Source: Tahibacter harae (GTDB taxonomy: Bacteria > Pseudomonadota > Gammaproteobacteria > Xanthomonadales > Rhodanobacteraceae). Taken from it: a stretch of DNA of 64,000 nt. Below, piece by piece: positions 17,818 to 27,555 of this stretch. Each line of letters begins with the position of its first letter. Positions within the stretch are counted from its first letter, which is position 1. The stretch covers positions 186,001 through 250,000 of the forward strand of contig NZ_JANFQO010000004.1 of the NCBI RefSeq assembly GCF_024437735.1, in the 5' to 3' direction. The translations under genes were made by a program, and so were the position numbers. The notes below the pieces were generated by a model. That model searched no databases. It worked only from the letters and a program-made list of their open reading frames with translations, and was not told the DNA's origin.

Positions 17818-18579
17818 CTACGCCAGATAGCCTCCGTCCGCCACAAACCCCGCCCCGGTCACATAGCTCGCCGCTGGCGAGCACAGGAACAGGATCAGTG
17901 GCGCAATCTCCCCGGGCTGCGCCGCGCGCCCCAGCGGGATCGTACGCAGCAGCTGTTTCATGGTGTCGGGGTTCTGCGTCAGCGCACTGGCGAATTTGGT
18001 GTCGGTGAGCCCGGGCAGTACGGCGTTGACGCGGATGCCGGCGGGAGCAAGTTCGCGTGCCCAGGCTTCGGTCATCGAGAGAATCGCAGCCTTGGAGAAG
18101 GAATACACGCCTTGCCCAGGCGCCGCGCGGCGGCCGTTGACCGAGGCGACGTTGACGATGGCGCCGCCGTGTTCGCGCATGCGGCGGGCGGCTTGCTGGG
18201 TCATGTAGAAGTAGCCGCGGATATTCACCTCGACCGTCTTGTCGTAGGCGCCGAGCTGCATGTCCAGCATGGGGCCGTGATAGGGATTGGCAGCGGCGTT
18301 GTTGACCAGGATATCGAGCCGCACACCTTGGCTGTCCAGTTCTCCGAACAGCGCGTCGATGGCGCCGATTTCACCGATATGCGCGGCCAGGGCGCGGGCC
18401 CTGCCGCCGCCGGCGGTGATGCTGTCGGCGACTTCCTGGCAGGCGTCCTGGCGGCGGCTGGAGACGATGACTTCGGCGCCGCACTGGGCCAGCAGCTGCG
18501 CGGTGGATGCGCCTATGCCGCGGCTGGCGCCGGTGACCAGGGCGGTCTTGCCGGTGAGATCGAACAGGGACGGGATCAT
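17818..18579 (-). CDS. Short-chain dehydrogenase/reductase (SDR)
   Basis: NAD(P)-dependent oxidoreductase of 253 residues. The Rossmann motif TGASRGIG lies near the N-terminus, NNAA in the fourth strand, and the catalytic Tyr-x3-Lys in YSFSKAAIL with the preceding Ser in ASVNGRR. The C-terminal CSPAASYVTGAGFVADGGY is typical of FabG-like SDRs. The start at 18579 has GGAG upstream and gives the family N-terminus (MIPSLFDLTGKTALVTG). The substrate is unknown; relatives with this N-terminus often sit with acyl-CoA metabolism genes, but no such genes are next to it here. Confidence 0.92.
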   Translation of the reverse strand: MIPSLFDLTGKTALVTGASRGIGASTAQLLAQCGAEVIVSSRRQDACQEVADSITAGGGRARALAAHIGEIGAIDALFGELDSQGVRLDILVNNAAANPYHGPMLDMQLGAYDKTVEVNIRGYFYMTQQAARRMREHGGAIVNVASVNGRRAAPGQGVYSFSKAAILSMTEAWARELAPAGIRVNAVLPGLTDTKFASALTQNPDTMKQLLRTIPLGRAAQPGEIAPLILFLCSPAASYVTGAGFVADGGYLA

Positions 18580-18727
18580 GCGGGCTCCGTGATGGTCTGG
18601 ATGCAGTTGAAAATGACGGCAAGGCAGCGGCGGCAGGCCGGGATCGCGGCCGGCCCGGCCGCCTACCCACGCCCCGCCGCATTCAGGCACATTAGCGCCA
18701 AGCCCACGGACTGACGAGGACGCCGGC

Positions 18728-18991
18728 ATGCGCAGATGGGTGCCTATCACCGGCGACGGCAGCCTGGACCACGTGCCGGCATTGCGCCATGCCCGGACCG
18801 ACGGGCGCGCAGGTCCGGCGGAGATTTCCGGCGGGCGGGCCGCCGCGCTCGCCGGCGAGGCACGCGCTCCGGGTGTGCCGGCCCATGCCTTCGCAGCCAA
18901 CGACGCTTCGTTCCAGACCCGGCGCGAGGACGCGCGGGCGCGCTTGCGCCGCCTGATCGCGGCACAGCACACATTCGGAGGTGGCGCATGA
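18728..18991 (+). CDS. Small hypothetical protein overlapping the next start
   Basis: An 87-residue frame whose TGA overlaps the ATG of the following gene (ATGA at 18988-18991), the arrangement of a translationally coupled pair. GAGGA precedes its ATG. The protein is rich in Ala, Arg and Gly and no family is recognised. The high GC content makes chance frames common, so it could also be an untranslated leader. The only support is the overlap and the Shine-Dalgarno. Confidence 0.35.
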   Translation: MRRWVPITGDGSLDHVPALRHARTDGRAGPAEISGGRAAALAGEARAPGVPAHAFAANDASFQTRREDARARLRRLIAAQHTFGGGA

Positions 18992-20034
18992 ACCCGTTCC
19001 TGATCTACGGCGCCAATGGCTACAGCGCCCGCCTGATCATCGACGAGGCGCTGCGCCGCGGCCTGCGTCCTATGCTGGCCGGGCGCAACGGCGCGGCGGT
19101 GCAGGCCCTGGCGCAGGAGCTGGACCTGCCCTGGCGCCAGTTCGGGCTGGACGATGTGGCCGAGGTGCAGCGCCAGCTGGAGGACGTCGCCCTGGTGCTC
19201 AACTGCGCCGGTCCGTTCAGCGCGACTGCCGCGCCCATGCTGCAATCCTGCCTCGCCGCGCGGCGGCATTACCTGGATATCACCGGCGAGATCGACGTGT
19301 TCGCGCTGTGCCACAGCACCGACGCACGGGCGCGGGAACAGGGCGTGGTGGTCGCGCCCGGCGTAGGTTTCGACGTGGTGCCTACCGACTGCGTCGCCGC
19401 CCTGCTCAAGCAGCGCCTGCCGGATGCGACGCATCTGGTGCTGGGTTTCGAGGCCGGCGGCGGCCCCAGCCCGGGCACGGCGAAAACCAGCGTCGAAGGC
19501 CTGGCCAAGGGCGGCCGCGCACGCATCGATGGCCGCGTGGTGGAAGTGCCGCTGGGCTGGAAATCACGCACCTTCCAGCGCGACGGCGTGGCGCGCAGCG
19601 CCATGACCATTCCCTGGGGCGATGTATACACCGCCTACATTTCCACCGGCATCCCCAACATCGAGACCTACATGACAGTTCCGCCGGCGACGATTCGGCG
19701 CGTGCGCCGGCTGCGCTGGCTCAAGCCGCTGCTGGGCGCCGCCCCCGTGCAGGCCTGGCTCAAGCGCCGCGCCGGCGCAACCGCCGGCCCCAGCGCACAG
19801 CGGCGCGAGGCCAGCGACTGCCGCGTCTGGGGCGAGGTGCGCAATGCCCGCGGCGCGACGGCCAGCCTCGGCATCGCCGCACCGAACGGCTACGCGCTGA
19901 CCGCGACCGCCGCCGTCGGCATGGTCCAGGCCGTGCTGGCCGCGCCGCGTGCCGGCGGCTTCTACACGCCATCGCTGCTGATGGGCGCGGACTATGTGCT
20001 GGGCCTGCCCGGCGTGCGCGTGACCGGGGCGTGA
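18988..20034 (+). CDS. Saccharopine dehydrogenase-like NAD(P)-binding protein
   Basis: A 348-residue protein starting [22 protein letters not shown], a Rossmann-type dinucleotide-binding fold with the sequence pattern of the saccharopine dehydrogenase / trans-acting enoyl reductase superfamily ([60 protein letters not shown]). Members include lysine-catabolic enzymes and enoyl reductases acting in lipid synthesis; I cannot tell which applies. No lysine-pathway genes are nearby. The start is fixed by overlap with the preceding small frame and the standard N-terminus. Confidence 0.85.
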   Translation: MNPFLIYGANGYSARLIIDEALRRGLRPMLAGRNGAAVQALAQELDLPWRQFGLDDVAEVQRQLEDVALVLNCAGPFSATAAPMLQSCLAARRHYLDITGEIDVFALCHSTDARAREQGVVVAPGVGFDVVPTDCVAALLKQRLPDATHLVLGFEAGGGPSPGTAKTSVEGLAKGGRARIDGRVVEVPLGWKSRTFQRDGVARSAMTIPWGDVYTAYISTGIPNIETYMTVPPATIRRVRRLRWLKPLLGAAPVQAWLKRRAGATAGPSAQRREASDCRVWGEVRNARGATASLGIAAPNGYALTATAAVGMVQAVLAAPRAGGFYTPSLLMGADYVLGLPGVRVTGA

Positions 20035-20176
20035 AGGCTCCGCCGGCGGGTTGAAACCATCATCCCGCGGCCCCATCCAGGGGCGGTTCCGGCTCAGCCG
20101 CCGGCGTGTCTTTACGCGAGATTTCAACCCGCCGTTGCTAGACTCGCGCGCCTTTTCCGCCCCCTTCCGTGATCCC

Positions 20177-20740
20177 ATGAGTACCGAAAAACAGAACCTC
20201 GGGCCCTTGCCGGCCCTGATCTTCTCCTCGCGCTGGCTGCAGCTGCCGCTGTATCTGGGCCTGATCGTGGCCCAGGGCATCTACGTGGTGCAGTTCCTGC
20301 GCGAGCTGTGGCACCTGCTGGCGACCACGCTGTTCTCCCATGCCGATACGGCCGCCGCGGCGGCGGAAGCCGGCGGACACAGCCCGGAAACCACCATCAT
20401 GCTGGCCGTGCTGGGCCTGATCGACGTGGTCATGATTTCCAACCTGCTGGTCATGGTCATCGTCGGCGGCTACGAGACCTTCGTCTCGCGCCTGCGCCTG
20501 GAAGGCCATCCGGACCAGCCGGAATGGCTGTCGCATGTGAATGCGGCGGTGCTGAAGGTGAAGCTCGCCACCGCCATCATCGGCATCTCCTCCATCCACC
20601 TGCTGGCCACCTTCATCAAGGCCGACGAGCTGACGACCAAGACCATGCTGTGGCAGACCCTGCTGCACCTGACCTTCGTGGTCTCGGCCGTGGCGATCGC
20701 GCTGATCGACCGCATCATGTCTTCGCCCAAGCACGACTGA
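20177..20740 (+). CDS. YqhA/UPF0114-family inner-membrane protein
   Basis: A 187-residue polytopic protein of unknown function. Typical segments are the first helix ([20 protein letters not shown]), [45 protein letters not shown] and a final helix [20 protein letters not shown], giving about four transmembrane helices. An in-frame upstream ATG (20051) adds an unrelated arginine-rich stretch and is rejected. A hairpin follows at 20764-20788. Confidence 0.9.
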   Translation: MSTEKQNLGPLPALIFSSRWLQLPLYLGLIVAQGIYVVQFLRELWHLLATTLFSHADTAAAAAEAGGHSPETTIMLAVLGLIDVVMISNLLVMVIVGGYETFVSRLRLEGHPDQPEWLSHVNAAVLKVKLATAIIGISSIHLLATFIKADELTTKTMLWQTLLHLTFVVSAVAIALIDRIMSSPKHD

Positions 20741-20763
20741 AACGCGCGATTTTTGTTGCACCC

Positions 20764-20788
20764 GAACGGCGGCCCTGGGCCGCCGTTC
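20764..20788. terminator. Hairpin between convergent YqhA-like and peptidase genes
   Basis: GAACGGCGGCC (20764-20774) and its complement (20778-20788) enclose CTG. On the minus strand the hairpin is followed by a short run reading CAACAAAAATCG in sense; on the plus strand T residues are sparse. A shared terminator for the two convergent genes is likely but not certain. Confidence 0.55.
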
Positions 20789-20827
20789 TGCGTTGTGTCA
20801 GTGCACCAGTCTTTCTCGCTGCCCTTC

Positions 20828-22279
20828 TCAGCGCCGCGCGCCGGCGTCACCCTCACCACGCATGATGGCGTCGCGCACCGCGGCGGCGGGTGCCTCGCGC
20901 AACTGCACCTTGCCGTCTGCCGACAGTTCCAGTCCCAGTTCATCCTGCAGCGCCTGCAGCGGCGGAAATCCGCGCCGCGCGGCGTATTCGCGCCAGCGCG
21001 GCAGGAACACATCGCTGCCCAGCAGCGCATCCAGCCGGGCGACGAACGCCTGCGGCGCCCATTCGCGCCGCGGCTGCAGGCAGCATGCGGCGAAGCGCTG
21101 CAAGGCCAGGTCCACGCTGAGCCGGCCGCCGCTGGCGCGGCGCAGTTCCACATCGACCTGCAGCCAATACGCCGCACCGGACCAGTACACGGCGTAGTAG
21201 GCGCGCCGCGCATGCATGTCCTCGCTCAGTTCGGCCAGGCTGGCCTGGTCCGGCATGGTCCTGCGGCCGCGTTCAAAGCCGGCCAGCAGTTGCTCCCAGG
21301 CCTGCCCGGCACTGAGCAGGCCGGCACGCGCGCGCAGCACGTTCTGCCAGTAGCTGGCCAGCCCTTCCGCCAGCCAGGCGCCGCCGTCGGCGAGATAGGG
21401 ATGGGCCCAGTGGGAGAACTCGTGCACGGCGGTCCAGTCCGCATTGAGATCCTGCAGCGACCGCGCCGGATCCACCCACAGATGCACCGCATTGCCCTGG
21501 CCGCGCAGGGACTGGCCGAACCCCACGCCGCGGCGGCCGCCGGTGCCGGGCGCGGCCAGCAGGACGACTTGCGCAAACGGCAGCGGCAGGCGGCCGTAGC
21601 CGCGGCTGGCCGCGTCCAGCGACTGCCGCATCCAGTCCCGCAGCACGCGCCGCTGCGCCGGCGTGGTATCGCCCAGTATCGCCACGCGCACGGCGCTGCC
21701 CGCGGGCTTCACGGTGATTTCCTCGAACGACCCCAGCGCAACCAGCGCCGTCCAGCTGAACGGCGTCTGCGGCAGGCGGTAGCGCTGGACGCCGCTGCCG
21801 TCGTCCTCCAGGCGCTGCCACGGCGGCGAGAAGGCCTGTCCCGGCGGCAAACGCAGCCGCACTTCTGCCGCTTCGTCGTCGGCCCCGGCCAGCAGCCACT
21901 GCTGCGGCGCGAGCAGCAGGCTGCCGCCGGCGCGGGAGCCGATATCGCGGTCGCCGCTGCGCGAGAGCCGGCCCAGGTCGGCCGTATAGTCCACGCACTC
22001 ACCGGCACGCCAGTCGCTGATACGCCAGCGCGCAGGGCCGCTCTTCTCCACGCGGCCCTGCGCGCGCCGCAGCTCGCCCACATACGCCGCACCGCCACGG
22101 TGCAGGCGCAGATCCTGTTGCGCCCGCGGCGTGTCGCTGCAGATGCGCACCTGCATGCGTTCTTCCGCCGCGTGATAGTCCAGCTCGTAGCGCAGCAGCG
22201 CCTGGGCCGGCGCGGTGAGCAGTATCGCCATCAGGCCCAGGCAGCGGCCGAACACGCGACGCGGCCCAGGCCGGCGCAT
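20828..22279 (-). CDS. Exported gluzincin-like metallopeptidase
   Basis: A 483-residue protein with an N-terminal signal peptide (RRPGPRRVFGR basic region, CLGLMAILLTAPAQA core). The C-terminal half holds HEFSH at 286-290 and WLAEGLASYW with E305, recalling the HExxH...E zinc site of M1/M61 peptidases. The spacing between second His and Glu is 14 residues, shorter than the 18 usual in M1. The first half looks like the beta-sandwich substrate-binding region of such enzymes. Substrate unknown. The start lies 18 bases from the divergent uvrD start. An alternative ATG at 22231 would truncate the signal peptide. Confidence 0.75.
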   Translation of the reverse strand: MRRPGPRRVFGRCLGLMAILLTAPAQALLRYELDYHAAEERMQVRICSDTPRAQQDLRLHRGGAAYVGELRRAQGRVEKSGPARWRISDWRAGECVDYTADLGRLSRSGDRDIGSRAGGSLLLAPQQWLLAGADDEAAEVRLRLPPGQAFSPPWQRLEDDGSGVQRYRLPQTPFSWTALVALGSFEEITVKPAGSAVRVAILGDTTPAQRRVLRDWMRQSLDAASRGYGRLPLPFAQVVLLAAPGTGGRRGVGFGQSLRGQGNAVHLWVDPARSLQDLNADWTAVHEFSHWAHPYLADGGAWLAEGLASYWQNVLRARAGLLSAGQAWEQLLAGFERGRRTMPDQASLAELSEDMHARRAYYAVYWSGAAYWLQVDVELRRASGGRLSVDLALQRFAACCLQPRREWAPQAFVARLDALLGSDVFLPRWREYAARRGFPPLQALQDELGLELSADGKVQLREAPAAAVRDAIMRGEGDAGARR

Positions 22280-22285
22280 CGCGGG

Positions 22286-22291
22286 TAAAAT
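22286..22291 (+). promoter_or_regulatory. -10 box giving a leaderless or near-leaderless uvrD mRNA
   Basis: TAAAAT ends seven bases before the uvrD ATG, so transcription from it would begin at or next to the start codon. No Shine-Dalgarno precedes the ATG. Supports a leaderless transcript; transcript ends are not visible from sequence. Confidence 0.5.
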
Positions 22292-22297
22292 CGGCGG

Positions 22298-24541
22298 ATG
22301 GACGTCTCTCATCTGCTCGATCATCTCAACCCTGCCCAGCGCGAAGCGGTCTCTGCACCCAGCGGTCACTATCTGGTCCTTGCCGGCGCCGGCTCCGGCA
22401 AGACGCGCGTGCTGATCCACCGCATCGCCTGGCTGCTGGAGGTGGAGCGCGTCTCGCCCTATTCCATCCTCGCCGTCACCTTCACCAACAAGGCCGCCGG
22501 CGAGATGCGCGGGCGCTGCGAAGGACTGATTGAACACGGTACGCGCGGGCTTTCCATCGGTACCTTCCACGGCATCGCCCATCGCCTGCTGCGCCGCCAC
22601 TGGCGCGAGGCGCAGCTGCCGGAAACCTTCCAGATCCTCGACGCCGACGACCAGCAGCGCCTGATCAAGCGTGTGATCCAGAGCCTGGACCTGGACGAGG
22701 CACGCTGGCCGGCGCGCCAGGCGGCCTGGTTCATCAACACCTGCAAGGACGAAGGCAAGCGCCCCGATGCGATCCAGCACGGCGAGAACTCCACGACACG
22801 CACGCTGCTGGAAATCTACACCAGCTACGAGGCGCAGTGCCGCCGCTCCGGCCTGGTCGATTTCGCCGAACTGCTGCTGCGCTCGCATGAACTGTGGCTG
22901 CAGGACGCCGCGCTGCTGGCGCACTACCAGGAACGCTGGCGCCATCTGCTGATCGACGAATTCCAGGACACCAACAGCCTGCAATACGCCTGGGTGCGCA
23001 TGCTCGCCGGACAGAGCGGCAAGGTGTTCATCGTCGGCGACGACGACCAGGCCATCTACGGCTGGCGCGGCGCCAAAGTGGAAAATGTTCAGCAGTTCCT
23101 GCGCGATTATCCGTCGGCGAAAACCATCCGCCTGGAACAGAATTACCGCTCCACCGCGACCATACTCAAGGCCGCCAACGCGGTGATCGCAAACAACCCG
23201 CAGCGCCTGGGCAAGCAGCTGTGGACCGCCGGCGAAAGCGGCAATCCCATCGATCTCTACGCCGCCTACAACGAACAGGACGAAGCGCGCTACGTGGTCG
23301 AGCGCATCCGCGAATGGATCGCCGGCGGCGGCGAGGCATCGGATGTGGCGATCCTGTACCGCTCCAACGCACAGTCGCGCGTGTTTGAAGAGCAGTTCAA
23401 CCAGCATCGCATCCTCTATCGCGTCTACGGCGGCCAGCGCTTCTTCGACCGCGCCGAGATCAAGGACGCGCTGGCCTATCTGCGCCTGATCGCCAACCGC
23501 CACGACGACGCCGCGTTCGAGCGCACCGTGAATACGCCGCCGCGCGGCATCGGCGAACGCAGCCTGGATCTGGTGCGGCAGCAGGCACGGCGCGACGGCA
23601 GCTCGCTGTGGGAGGCCACGCTCACGGTGATCGCCGGCAGCGAACTGGCGCCGCGCGGCCGCGGCGCGCTGCGCGCCTACATCGAACTGATCGAACAACT
23701 GGCGCGCGAGGCGCTGGGCCAGGAAGAAGAAACGGCGCCCGGTCCCGCCGGCCTGTTCGACAGCAGCGGCGATGCGCTGGACGAGATCGAGGTCGGCCTG
23801 ACCCTGTCCGAACAGATCGAGACCGCCATCGCGCGCAGCGGCCTGCGCGACTACTACGAAAAGGATTCCCGCGGCAGCGCCGAGGCGCGGGTGGAAAACC
23901 TGGACGAATTGGTCAATGTCGCCGGCCGTTTCCAGCTCAGCGCCGAGGACGAGGAAGCCGGCCTCAGCGAACTGGCCGCGTTCCTGTCCAATGCCGCGCT
24001 GGAAGCCGGCGAAGGCCAGGGCGAGCCCGGCCAGGACTGCGTGCAGCTGATGACCTTGCACACCGCCAAGGGACTGGAGTTTCCGCTGGTGTTCCTGGTC
24101 GGCCTGGAAGACGGCCTGTTCCCCAGCCAGAAATCGCTGGACGAACCCGGACGACTGGAGGAGGAACGCCGCCTGGCCTATGTCGGCATCACCCGCGCGC
24201 GCGAACGCCTGACCCTGAGCTATGCCGAATCGCGCCGTCTGCACGGCATGGAAAGCTATGCGCGGCCTTCGCGCTTCCTCAACGAAATCCCGCGCGAGCT
24301 GCTGCACGAAGTGCGGCCGCGGGTGCAAGTGAGCCGGCCGGCCTATTCCGCGCGCGGCCACGCCAGCCTCGACGAGGCGCCCAGCCTCAAGCTGGGCCAG
24401 CGCGTGACCCATGCCAGCTTCGGCGGCGGCGTGGTGATGGACTACGAAGGCGCGGGCGAGCACACCCGGGTACAGGTGAACTTCGAGAACGTCGGCGCCA
24501 AGTGGCTGGTGCTGGCGTACGCGAACCTGCAACCGGCCTGA
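22298..24541 (+). CDS. uvrD: UvrD/Rep-family superfamily 1 DNA helicase (helicase II)
   Basis: 3'-5' DNA helicase of nucleotide excision and mismatch repair. The 747-residue protein has the Q-motif region (LNPAQREAV), Walker A AGAGSGKT (residues 29-36), motif Ia TFTNKAAGEMRGR, motif II DEFQDTN, motif III GDDDQAIYGWRGA, motif IV LEQNYRSTATIL, motif V LMTLHTAKGLEFPLVFL and motif VI YVGITRARERL. The C-terminus has a Tudor-like tail (VTHASFGGGVVMDYEG). Length and motifs favour UvrD over Rep. The start is fixed by the -10 element and the family N-terminus (MDVSHLLDHLN). Confidence 0.96.
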   Translation: MDVSHLLDHLNPAQREAVSAPSGHYLVLAGAGSGKTRVLIHRIAWLLEVERVSPYSILAVTFTNKAAGEMRGRCEGLIEHGTRGLSIGTFHGIAHRLLRRHWREAQLPETFQILDADDQQRLIKRVIQSLDLDEARWPARQAAWFINTCKDEGKRPDAIQHGENSTTRTLLEIYTSYEAQCRRSGLVDFAELLLRSHELWLQDAALLAHYQERWRHLLIDEFQDTNSLQYAWVRMLAGQSGKVFIVGDDDQAIYGWRGAKVENVQQFLRDYPSAKTIRLEQNYRSTATILKAANAVIANNPQRLGKQLWTAGESGNPIDLYAAYNEQDEARYVVERIREWIAGGGEASDVAILYRSNAQSRVFEEQFNQHRILYRVYGGQRFFDRAEIKDALAYLRLIANRHDDAAFERTVNTPPRGIGERSLDLVRQQARRDGSSLWEATLTVIAGSELAPRGRGALRAYIELIEQLAREALGQEEETAPGPAGLFDSSGDALDEIEVGLTLSEQIETAIARSGLRDYYEKDSRGSAEARVENLDELVNVAGRFQLSAEDEEAGLSELAAFLSNAALEAGEGQGEPGQDCVQLMTLHTAKGLEFPLVFLVGLEDGLFPSQKSLDEPGRLEEERRLAYVGITRARERLTLSYAESRRLHGMESYARPSRFLNEIPRELLHEVRPRVQVSRPAYSARGHASLDEAPSLKLGQRVTHASFGGGVVMDYEGAGEHTRVQVNFENVGAKWLVLAYANLQPA

Positions 24542-24600
24542 GGCGGCGCGCCGAACACACTCGCGGCGCTGCCGCGCGCCGGCAACGGCAGCGACGACGG

Positions 24601-24627
24601 TCTGCGGGGCCTTCCCGGCCCCGCAGA
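24601..24627. terminator. Perfect 11-bp hairpin between convergent uvrD and BNR-repeat genes
   Basis: TCTGCGGGGCC (24601-24611) and GGCCCCGCAGA (24617-24627) enclose TTCCC, 60 bases after uvrD and 28 before the end of the convergent gene. No T-tract on either side, so termination is inferred from position. Confidence 0.5.
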
Positions 24628-24654
24628 TACCGCCTGCCGCCCTCCGGCCCCTCC

Positions 24655-27555
24655 CTATTGCATGCCGTCGGAAAACAGCAGGTCGTCCGACCTGGCCGGT
24701 CCTCCGACAAACAGGATGTCGTCGGCATCATTGCGATAATTGCCCTGGCGCAGCGCATCCACGCGCAGTTCCCAGGTCTGGCCGTCGATGCGGCGCGCGC
24801 CGGCGAAGCGGTACCAGCCGAACGTGGATGCGTCGCCGCGCACGCGCGGGCCGTAGTTGCGCCAGCTCCAGTCCGGGCCGAAGCTGGCGCCGTGGAAAGT
24901 CACGCGGACCACGCTGCCGGCACAGCCAGGCAGCGAGAAACCGGCCAGGCCCCAGGCGGAATGACTGCCGGCGCCGGCCAGCGTATCCGGCGGATAAAGC
25001 GTGTCGCCCAGCGTGGCGACATCGTTGAGCTGGGTGCAGCTGCCCGGCACGATCGCGACGGTGACGGCGCCGCTACCGCCCGCCGCACGCGCGAAAGTAC
25101 CGCTGCTGTTGAGCGAAGCCACGCCGGCCTGGGTCGAATCCTGCACGCCGTCGCCGTTGCCGTCGCCGCCGAGGATGGCGTTCTCCACCGGCGTCGGCGA
25201 TCCGTCGGCATCGCCGTCGGCGGGCGCGGTGTAGTCCCACACGCCGGCCGAGGTGCCGGCGAGTATGCGCGGCGCGGCGCCAGCCGCGCGCCGCGGCAGC
25301 GCCAGCGACGTAGCCGAATCGGCCGGCAGGCCTAGGCTGATCGAATTCCAGCTCGCGCCGCCGTTGGTGCTGCGGTAGACGCCGCCGGGGTTGGCGCCGT
25401 CGCCGCCGGTGCCGGCGTAGATCGTGTCGCCGCTGGCATCGGCAGGATCGATGAACAGCGCGCGCACATCCTGGCCGGCGATGCCGCTGGAAGCCGGACT
25501 CCAGCTCGCGCCGCCATTGGTTGTCTTGTACACATTGCCGGTTGCGGCACCGCCATAGAGATTGGAGGTGCCGGCGTAGATCACCTGCGGATTGGCCGGA
25601 TTGATCGCCAGCGCAAGCACGTCCCAGTGGGAACTGGCCGGTCCGCCGTAGCGCGGCATCCCGTTGCTCATGTGGGTCCAGCTGGCGCCGCCGTCGGTGG
25701 ATTTGAACACGCCGTTGGCGATGGTCGGCTCGGCCGCGCCGGCGACGCCCGGCGACCAGGTGATGAAGGTGCCGATGTACAGCGTCTGCGTATTGGACGG
25801 GTCGAACACCAGCGGCACCACGCCGCCCATGCCGGCGTAGTTGAACGCGCCGGGCGGGCCGAGGTCCTGCGACAGCGGCAGGCCGGCGTCGGAAGCACTC
25901 CAGCTGGCGCCGGCATTGGTGGATTTATAGATTCGGGCAGAAATATACGGCAGGCCGGGGCCGCCGGAATTGGGGCGCCCGCCGCCGGCGGCGAACAGGG
26001 TGCGCAGGCCGCCGCTGCCCGGCGCACAGGGACCGCTGGCCGGCGGCGCGGCGCAGGAGCGCGGATCGGCGGCGATGGTGCGCACCGTGCCCATGTCCGG
26101 GCGTCCGCCGACCAGGGCGATGCCGCTGTCGATGGTGTTCCAGGTGACGCCGGCGTCGGTGCTCTTGTACAGGCCGCCGTCCTTGGCCGCCGCGGTCGGA
26201 ATACGCTCGGAACGGCCTGCGGCGTAGACGGTGAAATTTTCCGCCGTCAGCGGATCCGCGTCGACCGTGGTGGGGTCTATCGCGATGCTGCGGATCTGCT
26301 CGGCATTGAGACCGGCGCCGGACGCCGTCCAGCTGCTGCCGCTGTCGACCGAGCGGTACAGCGCCCGCGTCGTCGTGACGGAATCGCCATAGCCGGCGAG
26401 GAAGATGGCGCCGCTGCCGGTATCCAGCGGATGCGTGGCCAGGGCGCGGATATTGGTCGACTGGAAGCCCGTGTTGATCGCCGTCCAGCTGGTACCGCCG
26501 TTGCTGCTGGCGAGCAGGCCGCCGTCGCTGGCGCCGACCCACAACGACGGCGTCGCCGCAAAGTTCGCATGCACGGCGATTGCGCTGAGCTGCGCCGGAT
26601 CGGTTCCGTTGGCACTGAGGCCGTTGGCCGCGTCGTAGGTCTGCCAGGCCGGACTCGCCGCCGTGGCGTCGGCGCTGTAGATCAGGCCGCGCGCGCCGCA
26701 CGCGACGAACAGGCCGGTGGCCGCGGCGGGATTCGCCGCGATGCGCGTAATGCGGCCGCATGACGTGCCTGTGGCGGGCAGCGCGAGCGTGCTCCAGCTC
26801 GTGCCGCCGTTGGCGCTGGTGGCCACGCTGTTGCCGTCGCTGGCATACAGGCGCAGCGGCGTCGCGGGCGCGCTGATGATCTGGGTGATGCCGCCCAGCG
26901 CCGTGGGCTGTGCCGGTGTCGCCGCCCAGCTCGCGCCGGCGGTGGTGCTGCGCACCACGATGGCGCCGCCGAAGCTGCCCGGGTCGCTGTCGCTCAGCCC
27001 CGCGTACAGCGTGCCGTCGGCGGCGTAGTGGATGGCGGCGTAGTAGTTCGCGCCGCCACTGAGCGTGCCGCCGGGGGCGCTCCAGCTGCCGCCGCCGTCG
27101 CCGGAAACGTAGAGTTCCGTCCCGGTCGCCGCAGCCAGTGCATTGCTGTCGCCGCGGCGCAGGGCCAGCTGGCCGACCGTTTGCGTGGACGAGGGCGGCG
27201 TCACCGGCACCCAGAGGTCGCCGCCGTTGCCGGAGCGGTAGACCTGCCGCCCGGCGGACAGGTACAGCACCGGCGCGCCGCTGGCGGCGACCAGGTCGTT
27301 CGTGTACAGCGCCTCGGGCAAGCCGACTTCGATGCGGGTCCAGGCGGTGCCGCCGCTGGTGGAGCGGAAAACGCCGCCGCGGCCGGCCGCCCACAGCGTG
27401 GTCGGCGACGCTTCGTAGCTGACCAGGGCGACGACGTTGCCGCCGCCGGGTCCGGCAGTGGTCCAGCTGCCGACGCCGGCCAGCGCGGCACTGCCGGCCA
27501 GTCCCAGCGACAGGGCCGCCGCCAGACGCAGGGGCTGTTTGGATTCACGATTCAT
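24655..27555 (-). CDS. Large exported BNR/sortilin-type beta-propeller protein
   Basis: A 966-residue protein with a signal peptide (MNRESKQPLRLAAALSLGLAGSAALA). Most of the chain is repeats of the BNR/VPS10-like type, Ser-x-Asp/Asn-Gly-Gly-x-Ser/Thr-Trp (for example STSGGTAWTRI, SGDGGGSWSAP, SANGGTSWSTL, STDAGVTWNTI, STNGGASWNSI). They predict one or two beta-propellers, a fold used for glycan or protein binding. A calcium-binding-like stretch (DGDADGSPTPVENA, GDGNGDGVQD) precedes a C-terminal domain of about 130 residues resembling choice-of-anchor modules of secreted proteins. The chain ends DDLLFSDGMQ, akin to the ends of two other exported proteins in the window. Sialidase activity should not be assumed from BNR repeats. 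Ligand unknown. Confidence 0.85.
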   Translation of the reverse strand: MNRESKQPLRLAAALSLGLAGSAALAGVGSWTTAGPGGGNVVALVSYEASPTTLWAAGRGGVFRSTSGGTAWTRIEVGLPEALYTNDLVAASGAPVLYLSAGRQVYRSGNGGDLWVPVTPPSSTQTVGQLALRRGDSNALAAATGTELYVSGDGGGSWSAPGGTLSGGANYYAAIHYAADGTLYAGLSDSDPGSFGGAIVVRSTTAGASWAATPAQPTALGGITQIISAPATPLRLYASDGNSVATSANGGTSWSTLALPATGTSCGRITRIAANPAAATGLFVACGARGLIYSADATAASPAWQTYDAANGLSANGTDPAQLSAIAVHANFAATPSLWVGASDGGLLASSNGGTSWTAINTGFQSTNIRALATHPLDTGSGAIFLAGYGDSVTTTRALYRSVDSGSSWTASGAGLNAEQIRSIAIDPTTVDADPLTAENFTVYAAGRSERIPTAAAKDGGLYKSTDAGVTWNTIDSGIALVGGRPDMGTVRTIAADPRSCAAPPASGPCAPGSGGLRTLFAAGGGRPNSGGPGLPYISARIYKSTNAGASWSASDAGLPLSQDLGPPGAFNYAGMGGVVPLVFDPSNTQTLYIGTFITWSPGVAGAAEPTIANGVFKSTDGGASWTHMSNGMPRYGGPASSHWDVLALAINPANPQVIYAGTSNLYGGAATGNVYKTTNGGASWSPASSGIAGQDVRALFIDPADASGDTIYAGTGGDGANPGGVYRSTNGGASWNSISLGLPADSATSLALPRRAAGAAPRILAGTSAGVWDYTAPADGDADGSPTPVENAILGGDGNGDGVQDSTQAGVASLNSSGTFARAAGGSGAVTVAIVPGSCTQLNDVATLGDTLYPPDTLAGAGSHSAWGLAGFSLPGCAGSVVRVTFHGASFGPDWSWRNYGPRVRGDASTFGWYRFAGARRIDGQTWELRVDALRQGNYRNDADDILFVGGPARSDDLLFSDGMQ

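Noticed and set aside
20828..24532. Minus-strand frame of over 1200 codons joining the peptidase gene to the region opposite uvrD
   Set aside because: Only its downstream part (22279 to 20828) has a signal peptide and peptidase motifs. The rest is the shadow of uvrD.
24655..27555. Sialidase annotation for the BNR-repeat protein
   Set aside because: BNR-type repeats alone do not indicate sialidase activity; the catalytic arginine triad and Asp/Tyr residues of sialidases were not seen.
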